Source: Cryptomeria japonica
Taxonomy: Eukaryota; Streptophyta; Pinopsida; Cupressales; Cupressaceae
Direction of reading: 5' to 3'
Assembly (NCBI RefSeq): GCF_030272615.1
Contig: NW_026729169.1
Span: forward strand, 10,001-30,000
DNA length: 20,000 nt
A program made the translations under genes and the position numbers. Shown piece after piece: positions 1-8,947 of the stretch (the stretch's first letter is position 1; each line of letters opens with the position of its first letter). The notes below the pieces were generated by a model. It made no database searches and was not told where the DNA came from. It saw only the letters and a list, made by a program, of their open reading frames with translations.

Positions 1-227
1 CGACTACCAGTGCCAACCCCTTATCCCGCGACGCGTCCGACAAAGAGAACGTTCCAAGGCGGCAGAGGAGGTTACCAGCCGAAGGATGCAGTAGCAATAA
101 CAGGTATAGTTCCGCGGCGGCCGAGAAGACTCACCGCATAGGAATCGGGATGCGAGGCGAGGGATGCGGCGGGAAGGCCCCGACGGCTAAACGGAAGAGG
201 CTGCAGGGCCGCCTCGGAATGGTCCAA
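1..227. repeat. Degenerate left-edge unit of the 188-bp array
   Basis: The block GACTACCAGTGCCAACCCC occurs near 2 and again near 248, so this unit is about 246 bp rather than 188. The extra length of roughly 58 bp lies around 80-135 and includes a partial second copy of the GTTCC-GCGGCGGCCGAG segment. Terminal units that escape homogenisation usually look like this. The sequence to the left, toward the presumed 18S gene, is outside the window. Confidence 0.75.
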
Positions 228-1356
228 GCATCGGACGCGATTGGGACGACTACCAGTGCCAACCCCTTATCCCGCGATGCGTCCGATACACAGATAGTTC
301 CAAGGCGGCCGAGGAGCCTCACCGCATATCAATCGGGGTGCGAGGCGAGGGATGGGGCGGGAAGGCCCCAACGGCTAGACGGAAGAGGCTTCAGGGCCAC
401 CTCGGAATGCTCCAAGCATCGGACGCGCTTGGGGCGACTACCAGTGCCAACCCCTTATCCCGCGATGCGTCCGATACACAGATGGTTCCAAGGCGGCCGA
501 GGAGCCTCACCGCATAGCAATCGGGGGTGCGAGGCGAGGGATGGGGCGGGAAGGCCCCAACGGCTAGACGGAAGAGGCTTCAGGGCCGCCTCGGAATGGT
601 CCAAGCATCGGACGCGCTTGGGGCGACTACCAGTGACAACCCCTCATCCCGCGATGCGTCCGATACGAAGATGGTTCCAAGGCGGCCGAGGAGCCTCACC
701 GCATAGCAATCGGGGTGCGAGGTGGGGGATGCGGCGAGATGGCCCCAACGGCTAGACGGAAGAGGCCACAGGGCCGCGTCGGAATAGTCCAAGCATCGGA
801 CGCGCTTGGGGCGACTACCAGTGACAACCCCTTATCCCGCGATGCGTCCGATACGAAGATAGTTCCAAGGCGGCCGAGGAGCCTCACCGCATAGCAATCC
901 GGGTGCGAGGTGGGGGATGCGGCGAGATGGCCCCAACGGCTAGACGGAAGAGGCTGCAGGGCCGCCTCGGAATAGTCCAAGCATCGGACGCGCTTGGGGC
1001 GACTACCAGTGACAACCCCTTATCCCGCGATGCTTCCGATACGAAGACAGTTCCAAGGCGGCCGAGGAGCCTCACCGCATAGCAATGGGGGTGCGAGGTG
1101 AGGGATGCGGCGAGATGGCCCCAACGGCTAGACGGAAGAGGCCACAGGGCCGCCTCGGAATAGTCCAAGCATCGGACGCGCTTGGGGCGACTACCAGTGA
1201 CAACCCCTTATCCCGCGATGCATCCGATACGAAGATAGTTCCCAGGCGGCCGAGGAGCCTCACCGCATAGCAATCGGGGTGCGAGGCGAGGGATGCGGCG
1301 AGATGGCCCCAAAGGGTAGACGGAAGAGGCTGCGGGGCCGCCTCGGAATAGTCCAA

Positions 1357-1516
1357 GCATCGAACGCGCTTGGGGCGACTACCACTGCCAACCCCTTATC
1401 CCGCGATGCGTCCGATACACAGATAGTTCCGAGGCGGCCGAGGAGCTGGGGGATGCGGCGAGATGGCCCCAACGGCTAGACGGAAGAGGCTGCAGGGCCG
1501 CCTCGGAATAGTCCAA
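1357..1516. repeat. Shortened 160-bp unit within the 188-bp array
   Basis: Between the landmarks at 1357 and 1517 the segment CTCACCGCATAGCAATCGG and its neighbours (about 28 bp) is missing, and GAGGAGC joins directly to TGGGGGATGCGGCGAG at about 1441. This is a simple internal deletion in one unit. It separates the more divergent left part of the array from the homogeneous right part. Confidence 0.85.
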
Positions 1517-4500
1517 GCATCGGACGCGCTTGGGGCGACTACCAGTGACAACCCCTTATCCCGCGATGCGTCCGATACACAGATAGTTCCGAGGCGGCCA
1601 AGGAGCCTCACCGCATAGCAATCGTGGTGCGAGGTGGGGGATGCAGCGAGATGGCCCCAACGGCTAGACGGAAGAGGCTGCAGGGCCGCCTCGGAATGGT
1701 CCAAGCATCGGACGCGCTTGGGGCGACTACCACTGCCAACCCCTTATCCCGCGATGCGTCCGATACACAGATAGTTCCAAGGCGGCCGAGGAGCCTCACC
1801 GAATAGCAATCGGGGTGCGAGGCGAGGGATGCGGCGAGAAAGCCCCAACGGCTAGAGGGAAGAGGCTTCAGGTCCGCCTCGGAATGGTCCAAGCATCGGA
1901 CGCGCTTGGGGCGACTACCAGTGACAACCCCTTATCCCGCGACGCGTCCGATACACAGATAGTTCCAAGGCGGCCGAGGAGCCTCACCGCATAGCAATCG
2001 GGGTGCGAGGCGAGGGATGCGGCGAGAAGGACCCAACGGCTAGACGGAAGAGGCTTCAGGGCCGCCTCGGAATGGTCCAAGCATCGGACGCGCTTGGGGC
2101 GACTACCAGTGACAACCCCTTATCCCGCGACGCGTCCGATACACAGATAGTTCCAAGGCGGCCGAGGAGCCTCACCGCATAGCAATCGGGGTGCGAGGCG
2201 AGGGATGCGGCGAGAAGGACCCAACGGCTAGACGGAAGAGGCTTCAGGTCCGCCTCGGAATGGTCCAAGCATCGGACGCGCTTGGGGCGACTACCAGTGA
2301 CAACCCCTTATCCCGCGACGCGTCCGATACACAGATAGTTCCAAGGCGGCCGAGGAGCCTCACCGCATAGCAATCGGGGTGCGAGGCGAGGGATGCGGCG
2401 AGAAGGACCCAACGGCTAGACGGAAGAGGCTTCAGGGCCGCCTCGGAATGGTCCAAGCATCGGACGCGCTTGGGGCGACTACCAGTGACAACCCCTTATC
2501 CCGCGATGCGTCCGATACACAGATAGTTCCAAGGCGGCCGAGGAGCCTCACCGCATAGCAATCGGGGTGCGAGGCGAGGGATGCGGCGAGAAGGACCCAA
2601 CGGCTAGACGGAAGAGGCTTCAGGGCCGCCTCGGAATGGTCCAAGCATCGGACGCGCTTGGGGCGACTACCAGTGACAACCCCTTATCCCGCGACGCGTC
2701 CGATACACAGATAGTTCCAAGGCGGCCGAGGAGCCTCACCGCATAGCAATCGGGGTGCGAGGCGAGGGATGCGGCAAGAAGGACCCAACGGCTAGACGGA
2801 AGAGGCTTCAGGGCCGCCTCGGAATGGTCCAAGCATCGGACGCGCTTGGGGCGACTACCAGTGACAACCCCTTATCCCGCGACGCGTCCGATACACAGAT
2901 AGTTCCAAGGCGGCCGAGGAGCCTCACCGCATAGCAATCGGGGTGCGAGGCGAGGGATGCGGCGAGAAGGACCCAACGGCTAGACGGAAGAGGCTTCAGG
3001 TCCGCCTCGGAATGGTCCAAGCATCGGACGCGCTTGGGGCGACTACCAGTGACAACCCCTTATCCCGCGACGCGTCCGATACACAGATAGTTCCAAGGCG
3101 GCCGAGGAGCCTCACCGCATAGCAATCGGGGTGCGAGGCGAGGGATGCGGCGAGAAGGACCCAACGGCTAGACGGAAGAGGCTTCAGGGCCGCCTCGGAA
3201 TGGTCCAAGCATCGGACGCGCTTGGGGCGACTACCAGTGACAACCCCTTATCCCGCGACGCGTCCGATACACAGATAGTTCCAAGGCGGCCGAGGAGCCT
3301 CACCGCATAGCAATCGGGGTGCGAGGCGAGGGATGCGGCGAGAAGGACCCAACGGCTAGACGGAAGAGGCTTCAGGGCCGCCTCGGAATGGTCCAAGCAT
3401 CGGACGCGCTTGGGGCGACTACCAGTGACAACCCCTTATCCCGCGATGCGTCCGATACACAGATAGTTCCAAGGCGGCCGAGGAGCCTCACCGCATAGCA
3501 ATCGGGGTGCGAGGCGAGGGATGCGGCGAGAAGGACCCAACGGCTAGACGGAAGAGGCTTCAGGGCCGCCTCGGAATGGTCCAAGCATCGGACGCGCTTG
3601 GGGCGACTACCAGTGACAACCCCTTATCCCGCGACGCGTCCGATACACAGATAGTTCCAAGGCGGCCGAGGAGCCTCACCGCATAGCAATCGGGGTGCGA
3701 GGCGAGGGATGCGGCGAGAAGGACCCAACGGCTAGACGGAAGAGGCTTCAGGGCCGCCTCGGAATGGTCCAAGCATCGGACGCGCTTGGGGCGACTACCA
3801 GTGACAACCCCTTATCCCGCGACGCGTCCGATACACAGATAGTTCCAAGGCGGCCGAGGAGCCTCACCGCATAGCAATCGGGGTGCGAGGCGAGGGATGC
3901 GGCGAGAAGGACCCAACGGCTAGACGGAAGAGGCTTCAGGGCCGCCTCGGAATGGTCCAAGCATCGGACGCGCTTGGGGCGACTACCAGTGACAACCCCT
4001 TATCCCGCGACGCGTCCGATACACAGATAGTTCCAAGGCGGCCGAGGAGCCTCACCGCATAGCAATCGGGGTGCGAGGCGAGGGATGCGGCGAGAAGGAC
4101 CCAACGGCTAGACGGAAGAGGCTTCAGGGCCGCCTGGGAATGGTCCATGCATCGCACGCGCTTGGGGCGACTACCAGTGACAACCCCTTATCCCGCGACG
4201 CGTCCGATACACAGATAGTTCCAAGGCGGCCGAGGAGCCTCACCGCATAGCAATCGGGGTGCGAGGCGAGGGATGCGGCGAGAAGGACCCAACGGCTAGA
4301 CGGAAGAGGCTTCAGGGCCGCCTCGGAATGGTCCAAGCATCGGACGCGCTTGGGGCGACTACCAGTGACAACCCCTTATCCCGCGACGCGTCCGATACAC
4401 AGATAGTTCCAAGGCGGCCGAGGAGCCTCACCGCATAGCAATCGGGGTGCGAGTCGAGGGATGCGGCGAGAAGGACCCAACGGCTAGACGGAAGAGGCTT

Positions 4501-5069
4501 CAGGGCCGCCTCGGAATGGTCCAAGCATCGGACGCGCTTGGGGCGACTACCAGTGACAACCCCTTATCCCGCGATGCGTCTGATACACAGATAGTTCCAA
4601 GGCGGCCGAGGAGCCTCACCGCATAGCAATCGGGGTGCGAGGCAAGGGATGCGGCGAGAAGGACCCAACGGCTAGACGGAAGAGGCTTCAGGGCCGCCTC
4701 GGAATGGTCCAAGCATCGGACGCGCTTGGGGCGACTACCGTTGCCAACCCCTTATCCCGCGATGCGTCTGATACACAGATAGTTCCGAGGCGGCCGAGGA
4801 GCCTCACCGCATAGCAATCGGGTTGCGAGGCAGATTATTGGGAAGGGAACCCCCTGGGATGCGGCTCAAGCAGTGCCCAAAGGGACTGGAATGCGGAATC
4901 ACATCGAGAGACCCAAATGCTATACGAGGGCTCAAATCGAATTATCGATTTGGCCACGACATGGACGCATCGGAACGACTACCTTTGCCGAACCACTCGC
5001 AATTGCATCCATACCGAAACCAATAGACATTTCCGTTAGAGCCCTCGCATAGCATTCGGGAATCTCGCA

Positions 5070-5159
5070 TGCCCCTCTAAATCGACCAATGCTGGCGCTC
5101 AACGAAAATCCGAGCGCTACCACCGTTCGAGCGCCAGCATTGGTCGAGTTAGAGGGGCA
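5070..5159 (-). other. 31-bp inverted repeat just downstream of promoter 1
   Basis: The arm at 5070-5100 and the arm at 5129-5159 are reverse complements over 31 bp with one mismatch (5081 against 5148). The stem can extend inward by four more pairs (AACG 5101-5104 with CGTT 5124-5127) past a one-base bulge. The remaining loop contains ATCCGAGCG at 5108-5116. The outer arm ends 28 bases from the CCCC of the promoter motif, so in an RNA started there the hairpin would begin about 30 nt from the 5' end. Confidence 0.9.
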
Positions 5160-5186
5160 CGGGGGAGAATGCTCCAGTCAACACCT

Positions 5187-5198
5187 CCCCTATATAAG
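5187..5198 (-). promoter_or_regulatory. Pol I promoter core 1 (candidate gene promoter)
   Basis: The + strand reads CCCCTATATAAG, so the - strand reads CTTATATAGGGG, matching the plant Pol I initiation consensus TATATA(R)GGGG. Initiation would be at or next to the A before GGGG (about 5191), running leftward. The upstream side on the - strand keeps the GAATCGGACAAATA block found in nearly all 13 copies. It is the copy nearest the presumed 18S gene, so I take it as the gene promoter. The alternative is a Pol II TATA box on the + strand. Confidence 0.75.
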
Positions 5199-5554
5199 TT
5201 ATTTGTCCGATTCTCGCACAACCGTAGTCTGCCTCGTCGAATCAAACAACGGTCCCAGATTCCGACTTCCGTTCCGTAGAGACCCAAAAGCTAGATGGAG
5301 GCTCGCAAGAAAGAGAGTCGGCGCATAGCAATCGGGTTTCTCGAACGTTTAGGGACCGAGCTCACTTGCGGATAGGGCAAAATCCGCCAAGCAACCCAAA
5401 AGCTAGACGGGGGCTCGAATCGAATCGCCTAGGCGGCCACAACAACGACGTGTTGGATCGACTACCAGTGCCAAACCATTCAGCAAGACTAGTCTGTGTC
5501 GAGGCCGGATAGAGATTCTCAGAGAGCGCCCGTATAGCATTTAGGAGACCTGCC

Positions 5555-5649
5555 GCGTCCCTCACACTCGACAAATGGTGGTGCACGTTTATAAATCCGA
5601 GCGATCCCAACCCTTTCAAGCACCAACATCGGTCGAGATAGAGGGGCAC
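5555..5649 (-). other. Imperfect inverted repeat downstream of promoter 2
   Basis: Arms 5555-5584 and 5620-5649 pair at roughly 22 of 30 positions, best at the inner end (GGTGC with GCACC) and in the middle ACTCGAC/GTCGAG stretch. The loop carries ATCCGAGCG at 5595-5603, the same nine bases as in unit a. It lies 28 bases from the CCCC of the promoter motif, as in unit a. Confidence 0.7.
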
Positions 5650-5676
5650 GGAGGGGGCTGCGTGAGACAACACAGT

Positions 5677-5688
5677 CCCCTATATAAG
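5677..5688 (-). promoter_or_regulatory. Pol I promoter core 2 (spacer promoter)
   Basis: It has the same CTTATATAGGGG motif on the - strand, with GGGACT instead of GGGAGG after it. The upstream GAATCGGACAAATA block is intact. It lies 490 bp behind copy 1. Confidence 0.7.
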
Positions 5689-5995
5689 TTATTTGTCCGA
5701 TTCTCACACATCCGAAGAATGGTCATCAAATCGGACAACAGCCCAAACTTCCGACTTCCGTCCCAGAAAGCCCAAGAGCTATCTAAAACGTTCATGGCCG
5801 GAACTCGATCGCGGCTATACCAGTCCGCCAAGCAACCCAAAAGCTAGACTGGAGCTCTAGTCGAATCACCTCTGTGGCCATTGCAAGGACGTGTTGGAGC
5901 GACTACCATTGCCGAACCATTCCGCAGGTCGAGTCCATACCAAGGCCGCATAGAGATTCACGATGAGCTCCTGCATAGCAATCAGGAGACTTGCC

Positions 5996-6089
5996 GTGTC
6001 CATCACAATCGATAAATCCTGGTGCAAGATTTTTGCATCCGAGCGCTCCAACCAGTCGAGCACCAGCATCAATCGACATAAACGGGCAC
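5996..6089 (-). other. Imperfect inverted repeat downstream of promoter 3
   Basis: Arms 5996-6025 and 6060-6089 pair at the inner end (CTGGTGC with GCACCAG), across an ATCGA block and at the outer GTG/CAC ends, with a poorly paired middle. The loop again contains ATCCGAGCG at 6037-6045. It lies 29 bases from the promoter CCCC. Confidence 0.65.
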
Positions 6090-6117
6090 GGGGGGAGGAT
6101 GCTCGAGAACACTACCT

Positions 6118-6129
6118 CCCCTATATAAG
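6118..6129 (-). promoter_or_regulatory. Pol I promoter core 3 (spacer promoter)
   Basis: CTTATATAGGGGAGG on the - strand, with the upstream GAATCGGACAAATA block intact. It lies 441 bp behind copy 2 and is the last of the class-1 promoters with a large downstream inverted repeat. Confidence 0.7.
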
Positions 6130-6265
6130 TTATTTGTCCGATTCTCAAGCAGCCGAAGTCTGGTCATCGAATCGGGTCAAAGACCACAACTTCCGACTTT
6201 ACCCACAATGCAAGTCATCGAATCGAACATCGGCCCCCGAGTCGGACTCCATGCGTATGTCAGGT

Positions 6266-6600
6266 CATCGGACCCAAATTCCGCCTTCCTGCGCATGGCG
6301 GGCCATCAATATCAACTCGGTCATCGGACCCAAACTCCGCCTTTCTGCGCATGGCACGCCTTCAAATCGGTCATCGGACCCAAATTCCGCCTTCCTGTGC
6401 ATGGCGGGCCATCAACATCAACTCGGTCATCGGACCCAAATTCCGCCTTTCTGCGCATGGCACGCCATCAACTCGGTCATCGGACCCAAATTCCGCCTTC
6501 CTGCGCATGGCAGGTCATCGGACACAAATTCAGACCTCGCCAATATGCCTACGTATCGAATCGGTCATCGGACCCAACTTCCGACTTCATCCATACTGTA
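6266..6600. repeat. CATCGGACCC short subrepeats
   Basis: About six units built on TCATCGGACCCAAATTCCGC followed by CTTCCTGCGCATGGC recur at alternating spacings of about 45-60 bp. One variant ends GCGGGCCATCAA, the other GCACGCC. One or two degenerate copies of the same motif occur inside every 311-bp unit to the right (for example 6828 and 7139). No promoter motif and no coding signal is seen; the open frames through here follow the repeat. Confidence 0.85.
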
Positions 6601-6610
6601 GGGTCTTTGA

Positions 6611-6632
6611 GGTTGGCGCGGTGCGCTCAACC
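6611..6632 (-). other. Short hairpin typical of class-2 promoter units
   Basis: GGTTG pairs with CAACC and GCGC with GCGC around a three-base loop with one bulged base. The same structure sits at the same place in the other class-2 units: 6922-6943, 7233-7254, 7544-7565, 8413-8434, 8570-8591, 8727-8748, 8884-8905, 9104-9125 and 9261-9282. It begins about 31 bases from the CCCC of the promoter motif, close to the distance of the large inverted repeats in class 1. Confidence 0.6.
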
Positions 6633-6662
6633 CGGGGAGTCGACCCATCGAAGCATACACCT

Positions 6663-6674
6663 CCCCTATATAAG
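6663..6674 (-). promoter_or_regulatory. Pol I promoter core 4 (spacer promoter)
   Basis: GCTTATATAGGGGAGG on the - strand. This is the first copy with GCTTATATA rather than ACTTATATA, which separates class 2 from class 1. It lies in the first 311-bp unit. Confidence 0.7.
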
Positions 6675-6973
6675 CTATTTGTCCGATTCCCACACCTGTG
6701 TAGTTTGCACCTCTGACCAGGACATCGACCCCAACTTCCGAACTCGACTGCAACGACGGCACCAGCGCCTTGGTGCGCACCTTGCGACGCACAGTCCCAA
6801 CATTCGCCTTCCTGCACATGGCAGGTCATCGGACCCAAATTCCGACCTCGCGAGTATGCCTACATATCGAATCGGTCATCGGACACAACTTCCGACTTCA
6901 TCCATACCGTAGGGTCTTTGAGGTTGGCGCGGTGCGCTCAACCCGGGGAGTCGACCCAACGAAGCATACACCT

Positions 6974-6985
6974 CCCCTATATAAG
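6974..6985 (-). promoter_or_regulatory. Pol I promoter core 5 (spacer promoter)
   Basis: Same core as copy 4, 311 bp away, in the second 311-bp unit; the flanks are nearly identical. Confidence 0.7.
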
Positions 6986-7284
6986 CTATTTGTCCGATTC
7001 CCACACCTGTGTAGTTTGCACCTCCGATCAGGACATCGACCCCAACTTCCGAACTCGCCTGCAACGACCGAACCAGCGCCTTGGTGCGCACCTTGCAACG
7101 CACAGTGCCAACATTCGCCTTCCTGCACATGGCAGGTCATCGGACCCAAATTCCGACCTCGCGAGTATGCCTACATATCGAATCGGTCATCGGACCCAAC
7201 TTCCGACTTCATCCATACCGTAGGGTCTTTGAGGTTGGCGCGGTGCGCTCAACCCGGGGAGTCGACCCAACGAAGCATACACCT

Positions 7285-7296
7285 CCCCTATATAAG
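7285..7296 (-). promoter_or_regulatory. Pol I promoter core 6 (spacer promoter)
   Basis: Same core, 311 bp from copy 5, in the third 311-bp unit. Confidence 0.7.
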
Positions 7297-7595
7297 CTAT
7301 TTGTCCGATTCCCACACCTGTGTAGCTTGCACCTCCGATCAGGACATCGACCCCAACTTCCGAACTCGACTAAAAAGACCGCACCAGCACCTTGGTGTGC
7401 ACCTTGCAACGCACAGTGCCAACATTCGCCTTCCTGCACATGGCAGGTCATCGGACCCAAATTCCGACCTCATGAGCATACCTACTAATCGAATCGGTCA
7501 TCGGACCCAACTTCCGACTTCATCCATACCGTAGGGTCTTTGAGGTTGGCGCGGTGCGCTCAACCTGGGGAGTCGACCCATCGAAGCATACACCT

Positions 7596-7607
7596 CCCCT
7601 ATATAAG
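7596..7607 (-). promoter_or_regulatory. Pol I promoter core 7 (spacer promoter)
   Basis: Same core, 311 bp from copy 6. The upstream block reads TCGGAATCGG on the - strand where the neighbours read GGGAATCGG. It is the last promoter before the palindromic minisatellite, which pushes the next copy 869 bp away. Confidence 0.7.
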
Positions 7608-7711
7608 CTATTTGTCCGATTCCGACACCTGTGTAGTTTGCACCTCCGCTCAGGACATCGACCCCAACTTCCGAACTCGCCTGCAACGACCGAACCAGCG
7701 CCTTGGTGCGC

Positions 7712-8335
7712 ACCAAAAGTGCGCACTTTTGGAGGGCACTTTTGTGCGCTCCAAAGGTGCGCACTTTTGGAGGGCACTTTTGTGCGCTCCAAAGGTGCGC
7801 ACTTTTGGAGGGCACTTTTTGGAGGGCACTTTTGTGCGCTCCAAAGGTGCGCACTTTTGGAGGGCACTTTTTGGAGGGCACTTTTCTGCGCTCCAAAGGT
7901 GCGCACTTTTGGAGGGCACTTTTTGGAGGGCACTTTTCTGCGCTCCAAAGGTGCGCACTTTTGGAGGGCACTTTTTGGAGGGCACTTTTCTGCGCTCCAA
8001 AGGTGCGCACTTTTGGAGGGCACTTTTTGGAGGGCACTTTTCTGCGCTCCAAAGGTGCGCACTTTTGGAGGGCACTTTTGTGCACTCCAAAGGTGCACAC
8101 TTTTGGAGGGCACTTTTTGGAGGGCACTTTTCTGCACTCCAAAGGTGCGCACTTTTGGAGGGCACTTTTTGGAGGGCACTTTTGTGCGCTCCAAAGGTGC
8201 GCACTTTTGGAGGGCACTTTTTGGAGGGCACTTTTGTGCGCTCCAAAGGTGCGCACTTTTGGAGGGCACTTTTGTGCACTCCAAAGGTGCGCACTTTTGG
8301 AGGGCACTTTTCCTGCGCTCCAAAGGTGCACACCT
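7712..8335. repeat. 38/52-bp palindrome-bearing minisatellite
   Basis: GGTGCGCAC (or GGTGCACAC) recurs at 7756, 7794, 7846, 7898, 7950, 8002, 8054, 8092, 8144, 8196, 8248, 8286 and 8325, in steps of 38, 52 or 39 bp. The longer unit carries a second GGAGGGCACTTTT block. Each unit is centred on the palindrome GTGCGCAC within AAAGGTGCGCACTTTT. The array starts at the GGTGCGCACC of a 311-bp promoter unit, so it looks like a local expansion of that motif. It is open in several frames on both strands (up to about 320 codons) only because the unit lacks stops. Confidence 0.95.
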
Positions 8336-8402
8336 AGGTGAGCACCTTCGACCACACCTTGTAGCACACCAAACTCTGACTTTCGACTTCATCCGCAATG
8401 CA
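8336..8402. other. Remainder of the interrupted promoter unit
   Basis: After the minisatellite the sequence resumes with GAGCACCTTCGACCACACC and ends with CGACTTCATCCGCAATGCA, which corresponds to the right end of a 311-bp unit (CGACTTCATCCATACCGTA), shortened by loss of the CATCGGACCC blocks. Confidence 0.6.
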
Positions 8403-8464
8403 GGGTCTTTGAGGTTGGCGCAATGCGCACAACCAGGGGAGTCGACCCATCAAACCCAACACCT

Positions 8465-8476
8465 CCCCTATATAAG
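8465..8476 (-). promoter_or_regulatory. Pol I promoter core 8 (spacer promoter)
   Basis: GCTTATATAGGGGAGG on the - strand; the upstream block reads GAATCAGACAAATA, one base different from the class consensus. First of the 157-bp series. Confidence 0.68.
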
Positions 8477-8621
8477 CTATTTGTCTGATTCTCATACATG
8501 CGTAGCCTGCAGGAGCAATTAGGACATCGACCCCAACTTTCGGCTTCTAAACGAAAACAAGGTCTTTGAGGTTGGTGTAATGCGAACAACTAGGGGAGTC
8601 AACCCATCAAACCCAACACCT

Positions 8622-8633
8622 CCCCTATATAAG
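8622..8633 (-). promoter_or_regulatory. Pol I promoter core 9 (spacer promoter)
   Basis: Core identical to copy 8, 157 bp away. The hairpin downstream of it (8570-8591) is weakened by several mismatches and wobble pairs. Confidence 0.68.
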
Positions 8634-8778
8634 CTATTTGTCTGATTCTCATACATGTGTAGTCTACAGGAGCAATTAGGACATCGACCCCAACTTTTGA
8701 CTTCTTAACGAAAACAAGGTCTTTGAGGTTGACGTAATGCGCACAACCAGGGGAGTCGACCCATCAAACCCAACACCT

Positions 8779-8790
8779 CCCCTATATAAG
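8779..8790 (-). promoter_or_regulatory. Pol I promoter core 10 (spacer promoter)
   Basis: Same core, 157 bp from copy 9, with the upstream block in its consensus form GAATCGGACAAATA. Confidence 0.68.
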
Positions 8791-8935
8791 CTATTTGTCC
8801 GATTCTCATACATGTGTAGCCTACAGGAGCCATTAGGACATTGACCCCAACTTTTGACTTCTTAACGAAAACAAGGTCTTTGAGGTTGGCGTAATGCGCA
8901 CAACCAAGGGAGTTGACCCATCAAACCCAACACCT

Positions 8936-8947
8936 CCCCTATATAAG
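8936..8947 (-). promoter_or_regulatory. Pol I promoter core 11 (spacer promoter)
   Basis: Same core, 157 bp from copy 10; the upstream block has the CAGAC variant. Confidence 0.68.

Larger units (their letters stand above)
1..4831. repeat. 188-bp tandem repeat array (presumed 5' ETS repeats)
   Basis: The landmark GCATCGGACGCG (with minor variants) recurs at 228, 416, 605, 793, 981, 1169, 1357, 1517, 1705, 1893 and then every 188 bp to 4713, giving 25 copies. Spacing is 188 bp except for one 189-bp step and one 160-bp step. Units from about 1893 to 4525 are almost identical, while units at both ends carry many substitutions, the pattern expected from unequal crossing-over. The array lies downstream, on the - strand, of every Pol I promoter motif in the window, so it would be transcribed as part of the pre-rRNA leader. 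Short open frames of about 70 codons recur once per unit on the - strand, but they only reflect the repeat and show no sign of coding. Array length may be affected by assembly. Confidence 0.97.
1..5191 (-). other. Presumed 5' external transcribed spacer of 45S pre-rRNA
   Basis: The leftmost TATATAGGGG motif on the - strand (5187-5196) is the last initiation motif before the left edge, so RNA started there would run leftward across this whole interval. In this reading the transcript begins with about 28 nt, enters a long hairpin (5070-5159), passes a single-copy leader (4832-5066) and then the 188-bp repeats. The 18S gene would lie beyond position 1. This rests on motif identity and gene order alone. 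It would be wrong if a further promoter lies to the left or if the motif is used in the other direction. Confidence 0.5.
4911..5393 (-). repeat. Class-1 promoter unit a (gene-proximal)
   Basis: This is the first of three related long units, marked by ACCCAA at 4911, 5394 and 5834. Read leftward from its promoter it holds a 31-bp inverted repeat (5070-5159), then CATAGCA (5048), GACTACC (4977) and ACCCAA (4911). These blocks occur in the same order and spacing in the 188-bp repeat. It also contains an extra partial leader copy at 5282-5336 (ACCCAAAAGCTAGATGG, then GCATAGCAATCGGG). Being closest to the presumed 18S gene, it is the best candidate for the gene promoter unit rather than a spacer promoter. 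Confidence 0.75.
5394..5833 (-). repeat. Class-1 promoter unit b
   Basis: It repeats the plan of unit a: ACCCAA-AGCTAGACGG at 5394, GACTACCAGTGCCAA at 5460, ATAGCAT near 5533, an imperfect inverted repeat at 5555-5649, and the Pol I core at 5677-5688. Sequence identity to units a and c is clear but partial, and spacing is nearly unchanged (440-441 bp to unit c). Its promoter reads AGTCCCC on the + strand where most copies read CCTCCCC. Confidence 0.75.
5834..6265 (-). repeat. Class-1 promoter unit c
   Basis: The third long unit has ACCCAA at 5834, GACTACCATTGCC at 5901, CATAGCAATC at 5974, an imperfect inverted repeat at 5996-6089 and the Pol I core at 6118-6129. Its right flank (6170-6265) passes into the CATCGGACCC subrepeats and marks the change from long class-1 units to 311-bp class-2 units. 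Confidence 0.72.
6601..7711 (-). repeat. 311-bp class-2 promoter repeats
   Basis: The mark GGTCTTTGAGGTTGGCGC starts at 6602, 6913, 7224 and 7535, exactly 311 bp apart. Each unit has the Pol I core 61 bp to the right of the mark, and then a 150-bp segment with GCACCTTG and CATCGGACCC blocks. The fourth unit is cut at about 7711 by the 38/52-bp minisatellite. The units are nearly identical to each other, indicating recent homogenisation. Confidence 0.93.

Noticed and set aside
580-4712. Series of about 70- to 94-codon open frames starting MDHSEA or MDYSEA on the - strand
   Set aside because: One per 188-bp repeat at a fixed place, with no signal for translation. The region is rDNA spacer.
1-4831. 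CRISPR array
   Set aside because: The whole 188-bp unit is repeated with no unique spacers, and the context is plant rDNA.
7498-8522. Overlapping open frames of 210-320 codons on both strands
   Set aside because: They coincide with the 38/52-bp minisatellite, which is free of stops in several frames. Their ends run into promoter repeats.
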